This document shows positions 25,319-33,444 of a stretch of DNA of 64,000 bases, one piece after another (the first letter of the stretch is position 1; the number at the start of each line of letters is the position of its first letter). Under the pieces are notes generated by a model. That model was not told the origin of the DNA, searched no databases, and was given only the letters and a program-made list of their open reading frames with translations. The DNA is taken from assembly GCA_003612525.1 (NCBI GenBank), contig RAZD01000015.1, forward strand, positions 1 through 64,000. Direction: 5' to 3'. The position numbers and the translations under genes are program-made. This stretch comes from a bacterium C-53 (GTDB lineage Bacteria > Bacillota > Clostridia > Lachnospirales > Lachnospiraceae).

Positions 25319-26308
25319 TTAGAAAATTTCAGGATACTTTGCTTTCATTTCTTTTGTGAAGAGAACGGCTCCCGCCTCATTTAAGTGGTTGTTATCTCCA
25401 AAGTATTTATTGTCATACGCAATGACTTCCTGATTGACCGTAGCGGTGGAATATGCCTGTACCGCATCAGTCAGGAATGCACGATACCCATCCCAGAATT
25501 CTTCCGTGATCAGATCCATAGACGTCTGATTGACCGGTGATTGTTCAATGATAATGCGAATATCGTTTTCAGCGCAGAGTTTCAGCAGTTTATCATAATA
25601 GAATGCCACAAGCGATGATTTGTCGAATATCTCATGATGGGTTTCGTAATTTCCGGCGTCGTTTCCCGGGTCTGTGCCAAACACCGTGTAGCCCCGGTCG
25701 GCCCGGACCGAATTGTATTTGGCGGTGTTTTCTTCTTTTCTGCCGATAAATCCTGCGTTGTATTCAGCCGCGAGATATTTATTCGGAAGACGCAGGCGGT
25801 AAGACAGGCTGTCTGTAAAGAAGTTATCACCGGTCACAACAGGGTCGTGATACGTCAGTGCATTTTTATAGACATCGAAAAGCTCCGGAATGGTCAGGTA
25901 ATTGTAATAGAGTGTCTGCCCCCAGTTATCAATATCGCAGAAATGGTAAGGAGCGAACAGAATCATGGCATTTTCCGGCGCGCTGTGGTTTGCAAGGTAG
26001 TTTTTGAGCGCATAATACATTTCGATGCTTGTCGCGCCGCCGATTGCCATATTGTAAGTATCGCCGGACAGCTCATTCGGACGCAGGCCGGATTTTGCAC
26101 GGGAATCGCCGAGAATCAGAGTGCGTGCGTCGGGAATGGAGTCTGCTCCGTTTCGTGCATTTACATAATCTTTTTCCTCCGCCCACATCGAATATTCGAC
26201 GGCCATATAGTTCATTGGAAAGAAAAAGGTATAGATCATGAGGATATAGAGCGGAATGCCAATCAGTATGAAATTGAAACACAATTTCCGTACAGGATGT
26301 TTTTTCAT
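25319..26308 (-). CDS. SGNH-hydrolase-like membrane-anchored protein, MBOAT partner
   Basis: Protein of 329 aa with one N-terminal membrane helix (about 10-32) and an extracellular domain. The block I motif LGDSRAKSG (near 66-74) and a C-terminal DNNHLNEAG match the Ser and Asp-x-x-His catalytic sites of SGNH/GDSL enzymes. Such proteins work with MBOAT acyltransferases (DltD/DltB, AlgJ-AlgX/AlgI) to put acyl groups onto cell-surface polymers. The gene follows the MBOAT gene by 14 bp on the same strand, which supports that pairing. The polymer and acyl group are unknown; no dltA or dltC is nearby, so D-alanylation is not supported. Confidence 0.82.
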   Translation of the reverse strand: MKKHPVRKLCFNFILIGIPLYILMIYTFFFPMNYMAVEYSMWAEEKDYVNARNGADSIPDARTLILGDSRAKSGLRPNELSGDTYNMAIGGATSIEMYYALKNYLANHSAPENAMILFAPYHFCDIDNWGQTLYYNYLTIPELFDVYKNALTYHDPVVTGDNFFTDSLSYRLRLPNKYLAAEYNAGFIGRKEENTAKYNSVRADRGYTVFGTDPGNDAGNYETHHEIFDKSSLVAFYYDKLLKLCAENDIRIIIEQSPVNQTSMDLITEEFWDGYRAFLTDAVQAYSTATVNQEVIAYDNKYFGDNNHLNEAGAVLFTKEMKAKYPEIF

Positions 26309-26322
26309 TATCGAATAACCTC

Positions 26323-27804
26323 TTAAAAACTGAAATAGATAAATTCAGCGCTTCCCAGATTCGCTGATAACAGGATGAGCAATACGAGAAGATAGTAGAA
26401 TCCCCAGCGTATATACCATTTGGAAGCGGTGAGCCGTCCGATAGCGCTGTCGGGACCGCCGCATGTGCCGTATTTTTCTTTGAACGTGTCTCCGATGAGC
26501 AGAATAACCGTGGAAAAGGCAAGAAACAGCAGATTCTTGACTCCCAGTCCTAATTCAAATGGAGAGGTTGTAAAAATACTCTTGATTCCAAATTCTGTAA
26601 AGATTTTCCGTACAATGCAGAATGCTTCCGAAACGGTGCCTGACCGGAAAAAAATCAGCGAGAAATTAAACAGCAGGAAAGTCGAGACTACGGAAAGTAC
26701 ATGGCGGAGTTTTCCGTCCGGCTTCATATGAATCAGATTCATAAGGCGCATGCGGATGCCTTTTAATTCGGCTCCGATGATCTGGAACAGTCCGCTCAAC
26801 CCGCCCCAAATGACAAATGTCCAGTTGGCGCCATGCCAGAGTCCGCTTGTCAGAAATACGATCATTAAATTCACATATTTGCGTGTCTTTCCTTTACGGC
26901 TTCCGCCGAGAGGGATATAGAGATAATCCCGAAACCATGTATTCAGGGAAATATGCCAGCGCCGCCAGAGGTCGCCGCAGGAGTCGGCAAAGAACGGCTG
27001 TCTGAAATTCTCCATAAGATGGAACCCCATAACCTTTGCAGAACCGATTGCGATTTCCGAGTAGCTTGCAAAATCACAGTATATCTGGAATGCAAATGCG
27101 AATGTGCCGATCATCAGCTGGTATCCGGTGCATTCATTATAATTTCCATAAATCAGATTCGCTGTTATGGCAAAACGTTCTGCGATGACAAGCTTTAGGA
27201 AAAATCCCCAAAGCATCTGAATCAGGCCTTCGCGTACACGGTCGTAATCAAAGAAATGCACTTCGTCAAACTGTCCCAGCAGGTTTTTTGACCGTTCAAT
27301 CGGTCCTGCGACGAGCTGTGGAAAGAAGGATACGAAGAGGGCATACTTGAATACGTTTCGTTCCGGCCTGATTTCCCCCCGGTAAACATCCATTGTATAA
27401 CTCAGCGCCTGGAAAATATAAAAAGAAATGCCTACGGGAAGCAGAACATCGAAGGCCGGCTTGACATAATCAATACCGAGCGTTTCGCAGATTCTGGCGA
27501 TGCTTGAAAACAGGAAATCAAAATATTTATAAAAAAATAAAATGGAAAGATTCAGAAAAAAGCTGATTCCGACATACCATTTTTTCCTCCTGACGGACAT
27601 ATACTCCCGGCCGATCAGAAGACCGCTCGCGTATGTGATCAAGGTGGAAAGCAAAAGGAGCAAAGCGTATTTCGGATTCCAGCACATATAATAAAAATAG
27701 CTCGTGGCGAGCAGCCAGAGATATCGGAATTTATGCGGAATCAGGAAATACAGCAGTACTGCGATTGGAAAAAAAACAACAAACTGCATGGAATTAAAAA
27801 TCAT
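26323..27804 (-). CDS. MBOAT family O-acyltransferase (AlgI/DltB-like)
   Basis: Integral membrane protein of 493 aa with about 11 hydrophobic helices. The central LPVGISFYIFQALSY and the RRWHISLNTWFRDYLYIPLGG region are typical of bacterial MBOAT enzymes. The catalytic His lies in SGLWHGANWTF near 335. It moves acyl groups across the membrane to an exported acceptor. The ATG at 27804 has a perfect GGAGGT site; the frame extends 22 codons further upstream without one. It forms an operon with the SGNH-like partner and has a near-consensus promoter on the minus strand. Confidence 0.92.
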   Translation of the reverse strand: MIFNSMQFVVFFPIAVLLYFLIPHKFRYLWLLATSYFYYMCWNPKYALLLLLSTLITYASGLLIGREYMSVRRKKWYVGISFFLNLSILFFYKYFDFLFSSIARICETLGIDYVKPAFDVLLPVGISFYIFQALSYTMDVYRGEIRPERNVFKYALFVSFFPQLVAGPIERSKNLLGQFDEVHFFDYDRVREGLIQMLWGFFLKLVIAERFAITANLIYGNYNECTGYQLMIGTFAFAFQIYCDFASYSEIAIGSAKVMGFHLMENFRQPFFADSCGDLWRRWHISLNTWFRDYLYIPLGGSRKGKTRKYVNLMIVFLTSGLWHGANWTFVIWGGLSGLFQIIGAELKGIRMRLMNLIHMKPDGKLRHVLSVVSTFLLFNFSLIFFRSGTVSEAFCIVRKIFTEFGIKSIFTTSPFELGLGVKNLLFLAFSTVILLIGDTFKEKYGTCGGPDSAIGRLTASKWYIRWGFYYLLVLLILLSANLGSAEFIYFSF

Positions 27805-27881
27805 AGATACCTCCATGTGCCCATAAACACAAGTTGGCGGACACACAAACTTGTCGTGTAAAAATAACACAGCCGTAACCC

Positions 27882-27910
27882 ATTGTACTATAACTTAAAA
27901 AACGTGTCAA
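27882..27910 (-). promoter_or_regulatory. Promoter for the MBOAT operon
   Basis: On the minus strand, TTGACA (27905-27910) and TACAAT (27882-27887) have a 17-bp spacer. The leader to the start at 27804 is about 70 nt. Confidence 0.82.
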
Positions 27911-27921
27911 TCAACCGGAGG

Positions 27922-27950
27922 TTGCAATAAACTTAAGGATGGAGTATGAT
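27922..27950 (+). promoter_or_regulatory. Promoter for signal peptidase gene
   Basis: TTGCAA at 27922-27927 and TATGAT at 27945-27950 with a 17-bp spacer. It is back to back with the MBOAT promoter; the two -35 boxes are only 11 bp apart, so one may influence the other. Confidence 0.75.
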
Positions 27951-27993
27951 GGAAAAAAGCTGATGCGTTAAATAAGGAAAGGCAGATTCTATT

Positions 27994-28515
27994 ATGACAA
28001 AGAAAAAAGCTGCAAGAGAGATTCTGGAATGGATTGGAGTGATTGCTGCTGCGGTGATCTTCTCTCTGTTCATTAACTTCTGTATCATTGTAAATGCGAC
28101 GGTGCCTACATCGTCTATGGAAACGACAATCATGACCGGCGACAGGGTGATTGGATCCAGACTTTCCTATACATATGGGCAGCCGGAGCGCGGGGATATT
28201 TTAATTTTTAAAAATCCGGATGATGAGAGTGTGCTTTTTATCAAAAGGCTGATCGGCATGCCCGGAGAAACGCTTGAAGTCCGTGAAGGAAAGGTCTATA
28301 TCGACGGGGAAGCGCTTGATGAGCCGTATCTTAATGTTGTGACGGAAGGGACGTTCGGGCCTTATGAGGTGCCGGAGGATTCTTATTTTATGATGGGGGA
28401 CAATCGCAATAATTCAAAAGATTCCCGGTATTGGGACCATACATATCTCCATCGGGATAAAATTGTCGGCAAGGCTGTTATAAAGTATTTCCCATCAATC
28501 GGAAAATTAAACTAG
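27994..28515 (+). CDS. lepB: Signal peptidase I
   Basis: Type I signal peptidase of 173 aa. One N-terminal membrane helix (about 12-34) anchors it, with the catalytic domain outside. The nucleophile is Ser41 in PTSSM and the general base Lys84 in FIKRLIGMPGE. Box E is MMGDNRNNSKDSR. It cleaves signal peptides from exported proteins. The single helix and short length are the usual Gram-positive SipS-like form. It is transcribed alone from the promoter at 27922-27950. Confidence 0.95.
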   Translation: MTKKKAAREILEWIGVIAAAVIFSLFINFCIIVNATVPTSSMETTIMTGDRVIGSRLSYTYGQPERGDILIFKNPDDESVLFIKRLIGMPGETLEVREGKVYIDGEALDEPYLNVVTEGTFGPYEVPEDSYFMMGDNRNNSKDSRYWDHTYLHRDKIVGKAVIKYFPSIGKLN

Positions 28516-28524
28516 GATGGTGAG

Positions 28525-28553
28525 TTGCTTTTATATGTATTTTTTGGTATGAT
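28525..28553 (+). promoter_or_regulatory. Promoter for aminotransferase operon
   Basis: TTGCTT at 28525-28530 and TATGAT at 28548-28553 with a 17-bp spacer, about 80 bp before the ATG at 28633. Confidence 0.7.
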
Positions 28554-28602
28554 AAGGGGCAATGTGTTTTATTGAGACATACGTTTGAAATGACAGAAGG
28601 AA

Positions 28603-28620
28603 TGTCCGTTCAAGCGGACA
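28603..28620 (+). promoter_or_regulatory. Hairpin directly before the ribosome site
   Basis: TGTCCG and CGGACA form a 6-bp stem with loop TTCAAG, and the AGGAGG site begins on its last base. It may set access of ribosomes to the aminotransferase mRNA. Confidence 0.4.
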
Positions 28621-28632
28621 GGAGGTATAGAT

Positions 28633-29835
28633 ATGATTTCGGAAAAAATGATTGATCTGGTGAATAACAGTTCCGCAATCCGTGCAATGTTTGAGGAAGG
28701 GCGGAGATTAGCGGGCATTTACGGTGCAGAGAATGTGTTTGATTTTAGTCTCGGAAATCCGAATGTGCCTGCGCCTGCCGGGATAAAGACGGCGATAAAT
28801 GAAATTTTAAATGAAGAAAATTCCGTTGTCCTGCATGGTTATATGAGCAATACAGGGTATGAGGACGTTCGTGAAGCCATTGCGCAGTCCCTGAACGGGC
28901 GGTTTGACACCGGCTTTACTTCAAAGAACATTATTATGACAGTCGGTGCGGCGGGCGGACTGAATGTGATTTTAAAGACGCTTCTGAATCCGGGGGATGA
29001 AGTCATTGTGTTTGCGCCTTTTTTCGGTGAGTACAGAAGCTATGTGGCAAATTATGACGGAACGCTTGTGGTCATATCTCCTGACACGCAGACATTCCAG
29101 CCGAACCTGACGGAATTTGAGGAAAAGATTACAGCAAAGACAAAGGCTGTCATCGTAAACTCTCCGAATAATCCGACAGGCGTTGTTTATGCGGAAGAGA
29201 CCATAAAGAAGCTCGCAGAAATCATGGAACGGAAACAGGAGGAATTCGGAATCGATATTTATCTGATTTCCGATGAGCCGTACAGGGAGCTCGTCTATAC
29301 AGATGTGACAGTGCCGTATCTGACAAAATATTACAACAATACGATTGTGGGATATTCATTCAGCAAATCGCTTTCGCTTCCGGGAGAGCGCATCGGTTAT
29401 CTGGTAATTCCCGATGCGGTGAAAGATTATGATTTGATCTTTTCAGCGGCAGGCGTTGCGACGAGGGTGCTTGGCTTTGTAAATGCGCCGTCTTTAATGC
29501 AGAAGACCGTTGCCAGGTGCCTGAATGAAAAGACAGATATTGCATATTATGGGAGAAACAGGGACACTCTGTACAATGCGCTCTCAGAGTATGGTTTTGA
29601 GTGTATTAAACCGGAGGGGGCATTCTACCTGTTTGTGAAATCTCCGATTTCAGATGAGAAAGCGTTCTGTGAGGCGGCAAAGAAACAGAATGTGCTGTTT
29701 GTGCCGGGTTCCACTTTTGCATGCCCGGGTTATGTGCGTATTTCCTATTGCGTATCATATGAGACGATTGAAGGTTCCCTGCCGAAATTTAAGAAGATTG
29801 CAGAGGAATTCGGGCTTTTTGCGCAGGCAGAGTAG
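28633..29835 (+). CDS. PLP-dependent aminotransferase, class I/II
   Basis: Cytoplasmic fold-type I aminotransferase of 400 aa. The N-terminus has the FSLGNPNVPAP substrate loop. The NSPNNPTG motif is near 178, SDEPYREL holds the PLP-ring Asp, and the Schiff-base lysine is Lys245 in SFSKSLSLPGERIGY. It is closest in style to aspartate/aromatic-type aminotransferases; the exact substrate cannot be read. The gene begins an operon with a HisC-like aminotransferase 16 bp downstream and a COG2426 membrane protein. Confidence 0.92.
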   Translation: MISEKMIDLVNNSSAIRAMFEEGRRLAGIYGAENVFDFSLGNPNVPAPAGIKTAINEILNEENSVVLHGYMSNTGYEDVREAIAQSLNGRFDTGFTSKNIIMTVGAAGGLNVILKTLLNPGDEVIVFAPFFGEYRSYVANYDGTLVVISPDTQTFQPNLTEFEEKITAKTKAVIVNSPNNPTGVVYAEETIKKLAEIMERKQEEFGIDIYLISDEPYRELVYTDVTVPYLTKYYNNTIVGYSFSKSLSLPGERIGYLVIPDAVKDYDLIFSAAGVATRVLGFVNAPSLMQKTVARCLNEKTDIAYYGRNRDTLYNALSEYGFECIKPEGAFYLFVKSPISDEKAFCEAAKKQNVLFVPGSTFACPGYVRISYCVSYETIEGSLPKFKKIAEEFGLFAQAE

Positions 29836-29851
29836 GAAAGGCAGGTTTCAA

Positions 29852-30913
29852 ATGAGCTGGGAGAGAAACGTCAGAAAAGTAGAGCCTTATGTGCCGGGCG
29901 AACAGCCGCAGAGAAAGGTAATTAAGTTAAATACAAATGAAAATCCATATCCGCCGTCGCCGCTTGTGACGGACGCAATTCAAAGGTTTGATGAGACGAA
30001 ACTTCGGCTTTATCCTGACCCGAAGGCGGAATTGCTGGTCGATGCATGGGCGGATTATTGCAGGCTGCCCTCAGATCAGGTATTTGTGGGAGTCGGCTCG
30101 GATGATGTGCTGTCGATTGCCTTTCTTACATTTTTTAATGGAAAAAAGCCGGTGCTTTTTCCGGATATTACATATTCATTTTACGATGTCTGGTGTGATG
30201 TATATCGTATACCGTACAAGACAAGAGCGCTTGATGAAAATTTTGCGATCGTAAAAGAGGATTATCTGACAGAAAATGGCGGAATTGTTATTGCGAACCC
30301 GAATGCGCCGACAGGACGCCAGGAAGATCTTGATTTTATTGAAGATATTGTGAGAAGTAATCCGGATTCCGTTGTCATTATCGACGAGGCGTATGTGGAT
30401 TTCGGTGCGGAATCGGCGCTGTGCCTGATTGATAAATACGATAATCTTCTGGTGGTACAGACGTTCTCGAAATCAAGGGCGATGGCAGGGCTTCGAATCG
30501 GATTTGCGATGGGAAACCCGAAATTAATCCGCTATATGAACGATGTGAAGTTTTCCGTAAATTCGTATACAATGAACATGCCTTCGATTTATTATGGAAT
30601 CGCGGCGATTCAGGATCAGAAATATTTTGAGACGATTACGGGAAGAATTATCCGTACAAGAGAGCGTATGAAGAGAGAGCTGCATAAGCTTGGGTTCTCT
30701 TTTGCGGATTCTGTAGCAAATTTTATTTTTGTGACACATGAAATCGTGCCGGCGGTTGATATTTTCGAGGAGCTGAAGAAAAATGACATATATGTCAGAC
30801 ATTTCAATCAGGACAGAATTGGCGATTATCTGCGTATTACGATTGGCACGGATGAAGAGATGGATTGCATGATTGAATTTTTAAAGAAATATTTGGATGG
30901 AGGTTCTTTATGA
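29852..30913 (+). CDS. hisC: Histidinol-phosphate aminotransferase-like enzyme
   Basis: PLP aminotransferase of 353 aa. The N-terminal KLNTNENPYPPSP motif is typical of HisC, the Schiff-base lysine is Lys207 in TFSKSRAMAGLRIGF, and ANPNAPTG is the cofactor-binding loop. HisC makes histidinol phosphate during histidine synthesis, and homologues also serve aromatic amino-acid synthesis or cobalamin and phosphonate pathways. No other his genes are nearby, so the role is uncertain. The ATG at 29852 gives the normal HisC N-terminus; the frame is open 66 codons further upstream inside the preceding gene. It overlaps the next gene by 4 bp. Confidence 0.87.
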   Translation: MSWERNVRKVEPYVPGEQPQRKVIKLNTNENPYPPSPLVTDAIQRFDETKLRLYPDPKAELLVDAWADYCRLPSDQVFVGVGSDDVLSIAFLTFFNGKKPVLFPDITYSFYDVWCDVYRIPYKTRALDENFAIVKEDYLTENGGIVIANPNAPTGRQEDLDFIEDIVRSNPDSVVIIDEAYVDFGAESALCLIDKYDNLLVVQTFSKSRAMAGLRIGFAMGNPKLIRYMNDVKFSVNSYTMNMPSIYYGIAAIQDQKYFETITGRIIRTRERMKRELHKLGFSFADSVANFIFVTHEIVPAVDIFEELKKNDIYVRHFNQDRIGDYLRITIGTDEEMDCMIEFLKKYLDGGSL

Positions 30914-31410
30914 CCAGTCTGGTAACTTGGTTTACAACAACGTTAGGCGCTTATATTTCAAGGGAACTTGTGATTTTTATCATTTCCATGATTCCGATTC
31001 TGGAGCTTCGCGGCGGTCTGCTTGCAGCGTCTCTTTTGCAGGTTCCGATTACAACGGCCATTCCGCTCTGCGTGATTGGCAACATTATACCGATTCCGTT
31101 TATTCTGCTGTTCATCCGGCAGATCTTTAAGTGGATGAAGCGGTTTCGCATCTTCCGTCCGCTGATTGAGAAACTTGAAAACCGAGCGATGAATAAAAGC
31201 GGCAATGTAGCGAAAGGTGAATTCTGGGGACTTGCGCTGTTTGTCGGAATTCCGCTGCCGGGCACGGGAGCATGGACAGGGTCTCTGATTGCGGCGCTGC
31301 TTGAGATTGACATTAAGAAGGCCGTGATCGCTGAGCTGGTAGGAATTGTGATCGCTACTTTAATCATGTCGATTGTGTCCTACGGTCTGTTGGGAGCAGT
31401 GATTCATTGA
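30910..31410 (+). CDS. COG2426 small multidrug export-like membrane protein
   Basis: Integral membrane protein of 166 aa with about four hydrophobic segments. It shows the family motifs PILELRGGLLAA near 30 and GIPLPGTGAWTGSLIAALL near 115. Family PF06695 is often named small multidrug export protein on weak evidence; the paired motifs recall inverted repeats of DedA-like transporters. The function remains open. It starts in a 4-bp ATGA overlap with the hisC-like gene, so the three genes from 28633 are probably one mRNA, ended by the hairpin at 31430. Confidence 0.85.
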   Translation: MTSLVTWFTTTLGAYISRELVIFIISMIPILELRGGLLAASLLQVPITTAIPLCVIGNIIPIPFILLFIRQIFKWMKRFRIFRPLIEKLENRAMNKSGNVAKGEFWGLALFVGIPLPGTGAWTGSLIAALLEIDIKKAVIAELVGIVIATLIMSIVSYGLLGAVIH

Positions 31411-31429
31411 GAAAACGGGATTGACTGAA

Positions 31430-31462
31430 AAGGGGATCATGTTTGGAAACATGGTCCCTTTA
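31430..31462 (+). terminator. Hairpin after the COG2426 gene
   Basis: A long stem pairs AAAGGGGATCATGTTT with AAACATGGTCCCTTT around a GG loop, with one or two mismatches. The T run is short (CTTTATGG). It most likely ends the aminotransferase operon. Confidence 0.65.
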
Positions 31463-31500
31463 TGGCATTGTATGAAACACGAAAGGTACGCTGCAAGGCG

Positions 31501-31699
31501 GCACAAATAAATTTTTTACACGCAAATTTGTGCCTGCGGCCCCAATTCGCAGGCTATGGAAAGGCAGGGGTATTAGTGTGAAAAATCACACTGATGTGCT
31601 GATTTTTCACACGGCTATTTGTGCCGGAGCGTCACAAATAAGCCTTGATGGCAGACGCAAATTGGAAATTTGCGTCGCCCCGTCGCATAAACGCTCCGG
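31501..31699. repeat. Dense cluster of nested inverted repeats
   Basis: This 200-bp non-coding block contains at least five near-perfect inverted repeats. They are GCACAAAT/ATTTGTGC (31501-31533), GCCTGCG/CGCAGGC (31532-31554), a 13-bp pair GTGTGAAAAATCA/TGATTTTTCACAC (31576-31612), GGCTATTTGTG/CACAAATAAGCC with one bulge (31613-31644), and CCGGAGCGT/ACGCTCCGG (31624-31699) enclosing GACGCAAATT/AATTTGCGTC (31654-31676). It fills the gap before the methyltransferase ribosome site. It could be a non-autonomous mobile or repeat element, or a large structured leader RNA. A similar but shorter layout is found at 38238-38330. Confidence 0.7.
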
Positions 31700-31712
31700 A
31701 ATGGAGATTTTT

Positions 31713-32498
31713 ATGGAAGGAAGAGAAGAGGCATATACGACATTTGCAAAGGTTTACGACGAATTTATGGATAATGTTCCCTATGCGGAGTGGTGTAGGT
31801 ATCTGGTCAGCCTGCTTCGGGACTATGGCATAGAGGACGGTCTGGTGCTTGACATGGGATGTGGGACGGGAACGCTTACGGAGATGCTTGCGGACAGAGG
31901 ATTTGAGATGATCGGCATTGATTATTCGCTGGAGATGCTTGAAATTGCCATAGAGAAAAAAAGTAAATCGGGAAAAGATATCCTGTATCTGAATCAGGAT
32001 ATGCGGGAGCTTGAGCTATACGGCACTGTAAGGGCTGTGGTGAGCATCTGCGACTCTGTCAATTACATTACGGAACCGGAATCACTGCTTAAGGTATTTG
32101 CGCTTGTAAATAATTATCTGGATAAGGGCGGTATTTTTCTTTTCGACCTGAATACTCCTTATAAATATGAAACTTTACTTGCGGATTCCGTATTTGCCGA
32201 GAACCGGGAAGCGTGCAGCTTTATCTGGGACAATCTGTACGATGATCAGGAAAAGCTGAATGAATATGACCTGACTCTGTTTTTAAAGGACAGCGAGAGC
32301 GGGCTCTATCAAAAATTTGAGGAACTTCATTATCAGAGAGCGTATGAGCTGTCCGAAATTCGTGAGCTGCTTGAAAAGGCCGGGATGGAGTTTATAACAG
32401 CATATGACGCGCTGACGAGAGAGCCGCCAAAGGAAGACAGTGAGCGGATTTATGTGGTGGCAAGGGAAAAATTTCAGGAAGGGAAGAAATACGTATGA
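31713..32498 (+). CDS. Class I SAM-dependent methyltransferase
   Basis: Cytoplasmic methyltransferase of 261 aa. The SAM-binding motif I VLDMGCGTGTLTE lies near 46-58, followed by GIDYSLEML and an acidic post-motif with NQDMREL. The N-terminal FAKVYDEFMD is typical of the small-molecule methyltransferase family common in Clostridia. The acceptor is unknown. The ATG at 31713 is chosen because GGAG lies 6 bp upstream and the Rossmann fold starts soon after; the frame is open to 31530, but that part is the repeat cluster. It overlaps hslO by 4 bp. Confidence 0.88.
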   Translation: MEGREEAYTTFAKVYDEFMDNVPYAEWCRYLVSLLRDYGIEDGLVLDMGCGTGTLTEMLADRGFEMIGIDYSLEMLEIAIEKKSKSGKDILYLNQDMRELELYGTVRAVVSICDSVNYITEPESLLKVFALVNNYLDKGGIFLFDLNTPYKYETLLADSVFAENREACSFIWDNLYDDQEKLNEYDLTLFLKDSESGLYQKFEELHYQRAYELSEIRELLEKAGMEFITAYDALTREPPKEDSERIYVVAREKFQEGKKYV

Positions 32499-33379
32499 GT
32501 GACAGAATTGTGAGGGCAACGGCGGCGGACGGACAGATTCGTGCATTTGCGGCAACGACGAGGAATATGGCAGAGGCGGCGAGACAGGCGCATGATACAA
32601 GCCCTGTGGTGACAGCCGCGCTCGGACGGCTTCTGACGGCGGGCGCAATGATGGGAAGTATGATGAAGGGGGAGAAGGATGTATTGACATTACAGGTCAG
32701 AGGAAGCGGGCCGGTTGGCGGGCTGACGGTGACTGCGGATTCCCGGGCGGACGTAAAGGGATATGCCATAAATCCACAGGTTATCCTCCATGCACGGCCC
32801 GACGGAAAGCTCGATGTAGGAGGAGCCATCGGAGAGGGCGTGCTGCATGTCATTAAAGATCTGGGGATGAAGGAACCTTATAACGGGCAGGTCAGACTTC
32901 AGACGGGCGAGATTGCGGAAGACCTCACTTATTATTTTGCGACAAGCGAGCAGGTGCCGTCCTCCGTCGGACTTGGTGTGCTGATGGAGCGGGATAATAC
33001 GGTGAAACAGGCAGGCGGCTTTATCATACAGCTGATGCCTTTTGCATCGGAGGACGTGATAAGCATGCTTGAAGAAAATCTGAGTAAAATAACGTCTGTT
33101 ACGAAAATGCTTGATGAGGGTAAGACGCCGGAAGAGATGCTTTCCATGCTGCTCGGTGGCTGTCGGTTGGAAATTCTTGATACCATGCCGACGCGGTTTC
33201 ACTGTGACTGTGATAAGAACCGTGTGGAGAAGGTGATTGTCAGCATCGGGGCGAAGGACATTCAGGAGATGATTGACGACGGAGAGGACATTGAAGTAAA
33301 ATGTCATTTCTGCAACAGTGCATATAAATTCAGCGTGGAAGAACTGAAAGCGATTAAAAAGCGGGCAGGCAGAAGATAA
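32495..33379 (+). CDS. hslO: Redox-regulated chaperone Hsp33
   Basis: Cytoplasmic holdase chaperone of 294 aa. The C-terminal zinc switch has Cys237-x-Cys239 and Cys270-x-x-Cys273, with 30 residues between the pairs, as in Hsp33. Oxidation releases zinc, unfolds the linker and activates the chaperone during peroxide or bleach stress. The N-terminal domain carries the conserved LTAGAMMGSMMKG and GPVGGLTVTAD segments. It is translationally coupled to the methyltransferase gene through ATGA. Confidence 0.96.
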   Translation: MSDRIVRATAADGQIRAFAATTRNMAEAARQAHDTSPVVTAALGRLLTAGAMMGSMMKGEKDVLTLQVRGSGPVGGLTVTADSRADVKGYAINPQVILHARPDGKLDVGGAIGEGVLHVIKDLGMKEPYNGQVRLQTGEIAEDLTYYFATSEQVPSSVGLGVLMERDNTVKQAGGFIIQLMPFASEDVISMLEENLSKITSVTKMLDEGKTPEEMLSMLLGGCRLEILDTMPTRFHCDCDKNRVEKVIVSIGAKDIQEMIDDGEDIEVKCHFCNSAYKFSVEELKAIKKRAGRR

Positions 33380-33444
33380 TAGGAAGAATCGGATTCCCTG
33401 AACCGGAAGCGTCGGGTCAGGGGCAGAGGAAAGGATACGGGTAT

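Noticed and set aside
25634-26326. 230-codon plus-strand frame opposite the SGNH-like gene
   Set aside because: Antisense shadow; the minus-strand frame has catalytic motifs and operon context.
25319-27804. D-alanylation (dlt) operon
   Set aside because: Only DltB/DltD-like partners are present; the ligase DltA and carrier DltC are absent.
29852-30913. Histidine biosynthesis operon
   Set aside because: A HisC-like gene is present but no other his genes accompany it.
31501-31699. CRISPR array
   Set aside because: The repeats are inverted and all different; there are no regularly spaced direct repeats or cas genes.
31530-31712. N-terminal extension of the methyltransferase through the repeat cluster
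   Set aside because: The frame is open by chance across inverted repeats; the ATG at 31713 has a good ribosome site and the normal family N-terminus.
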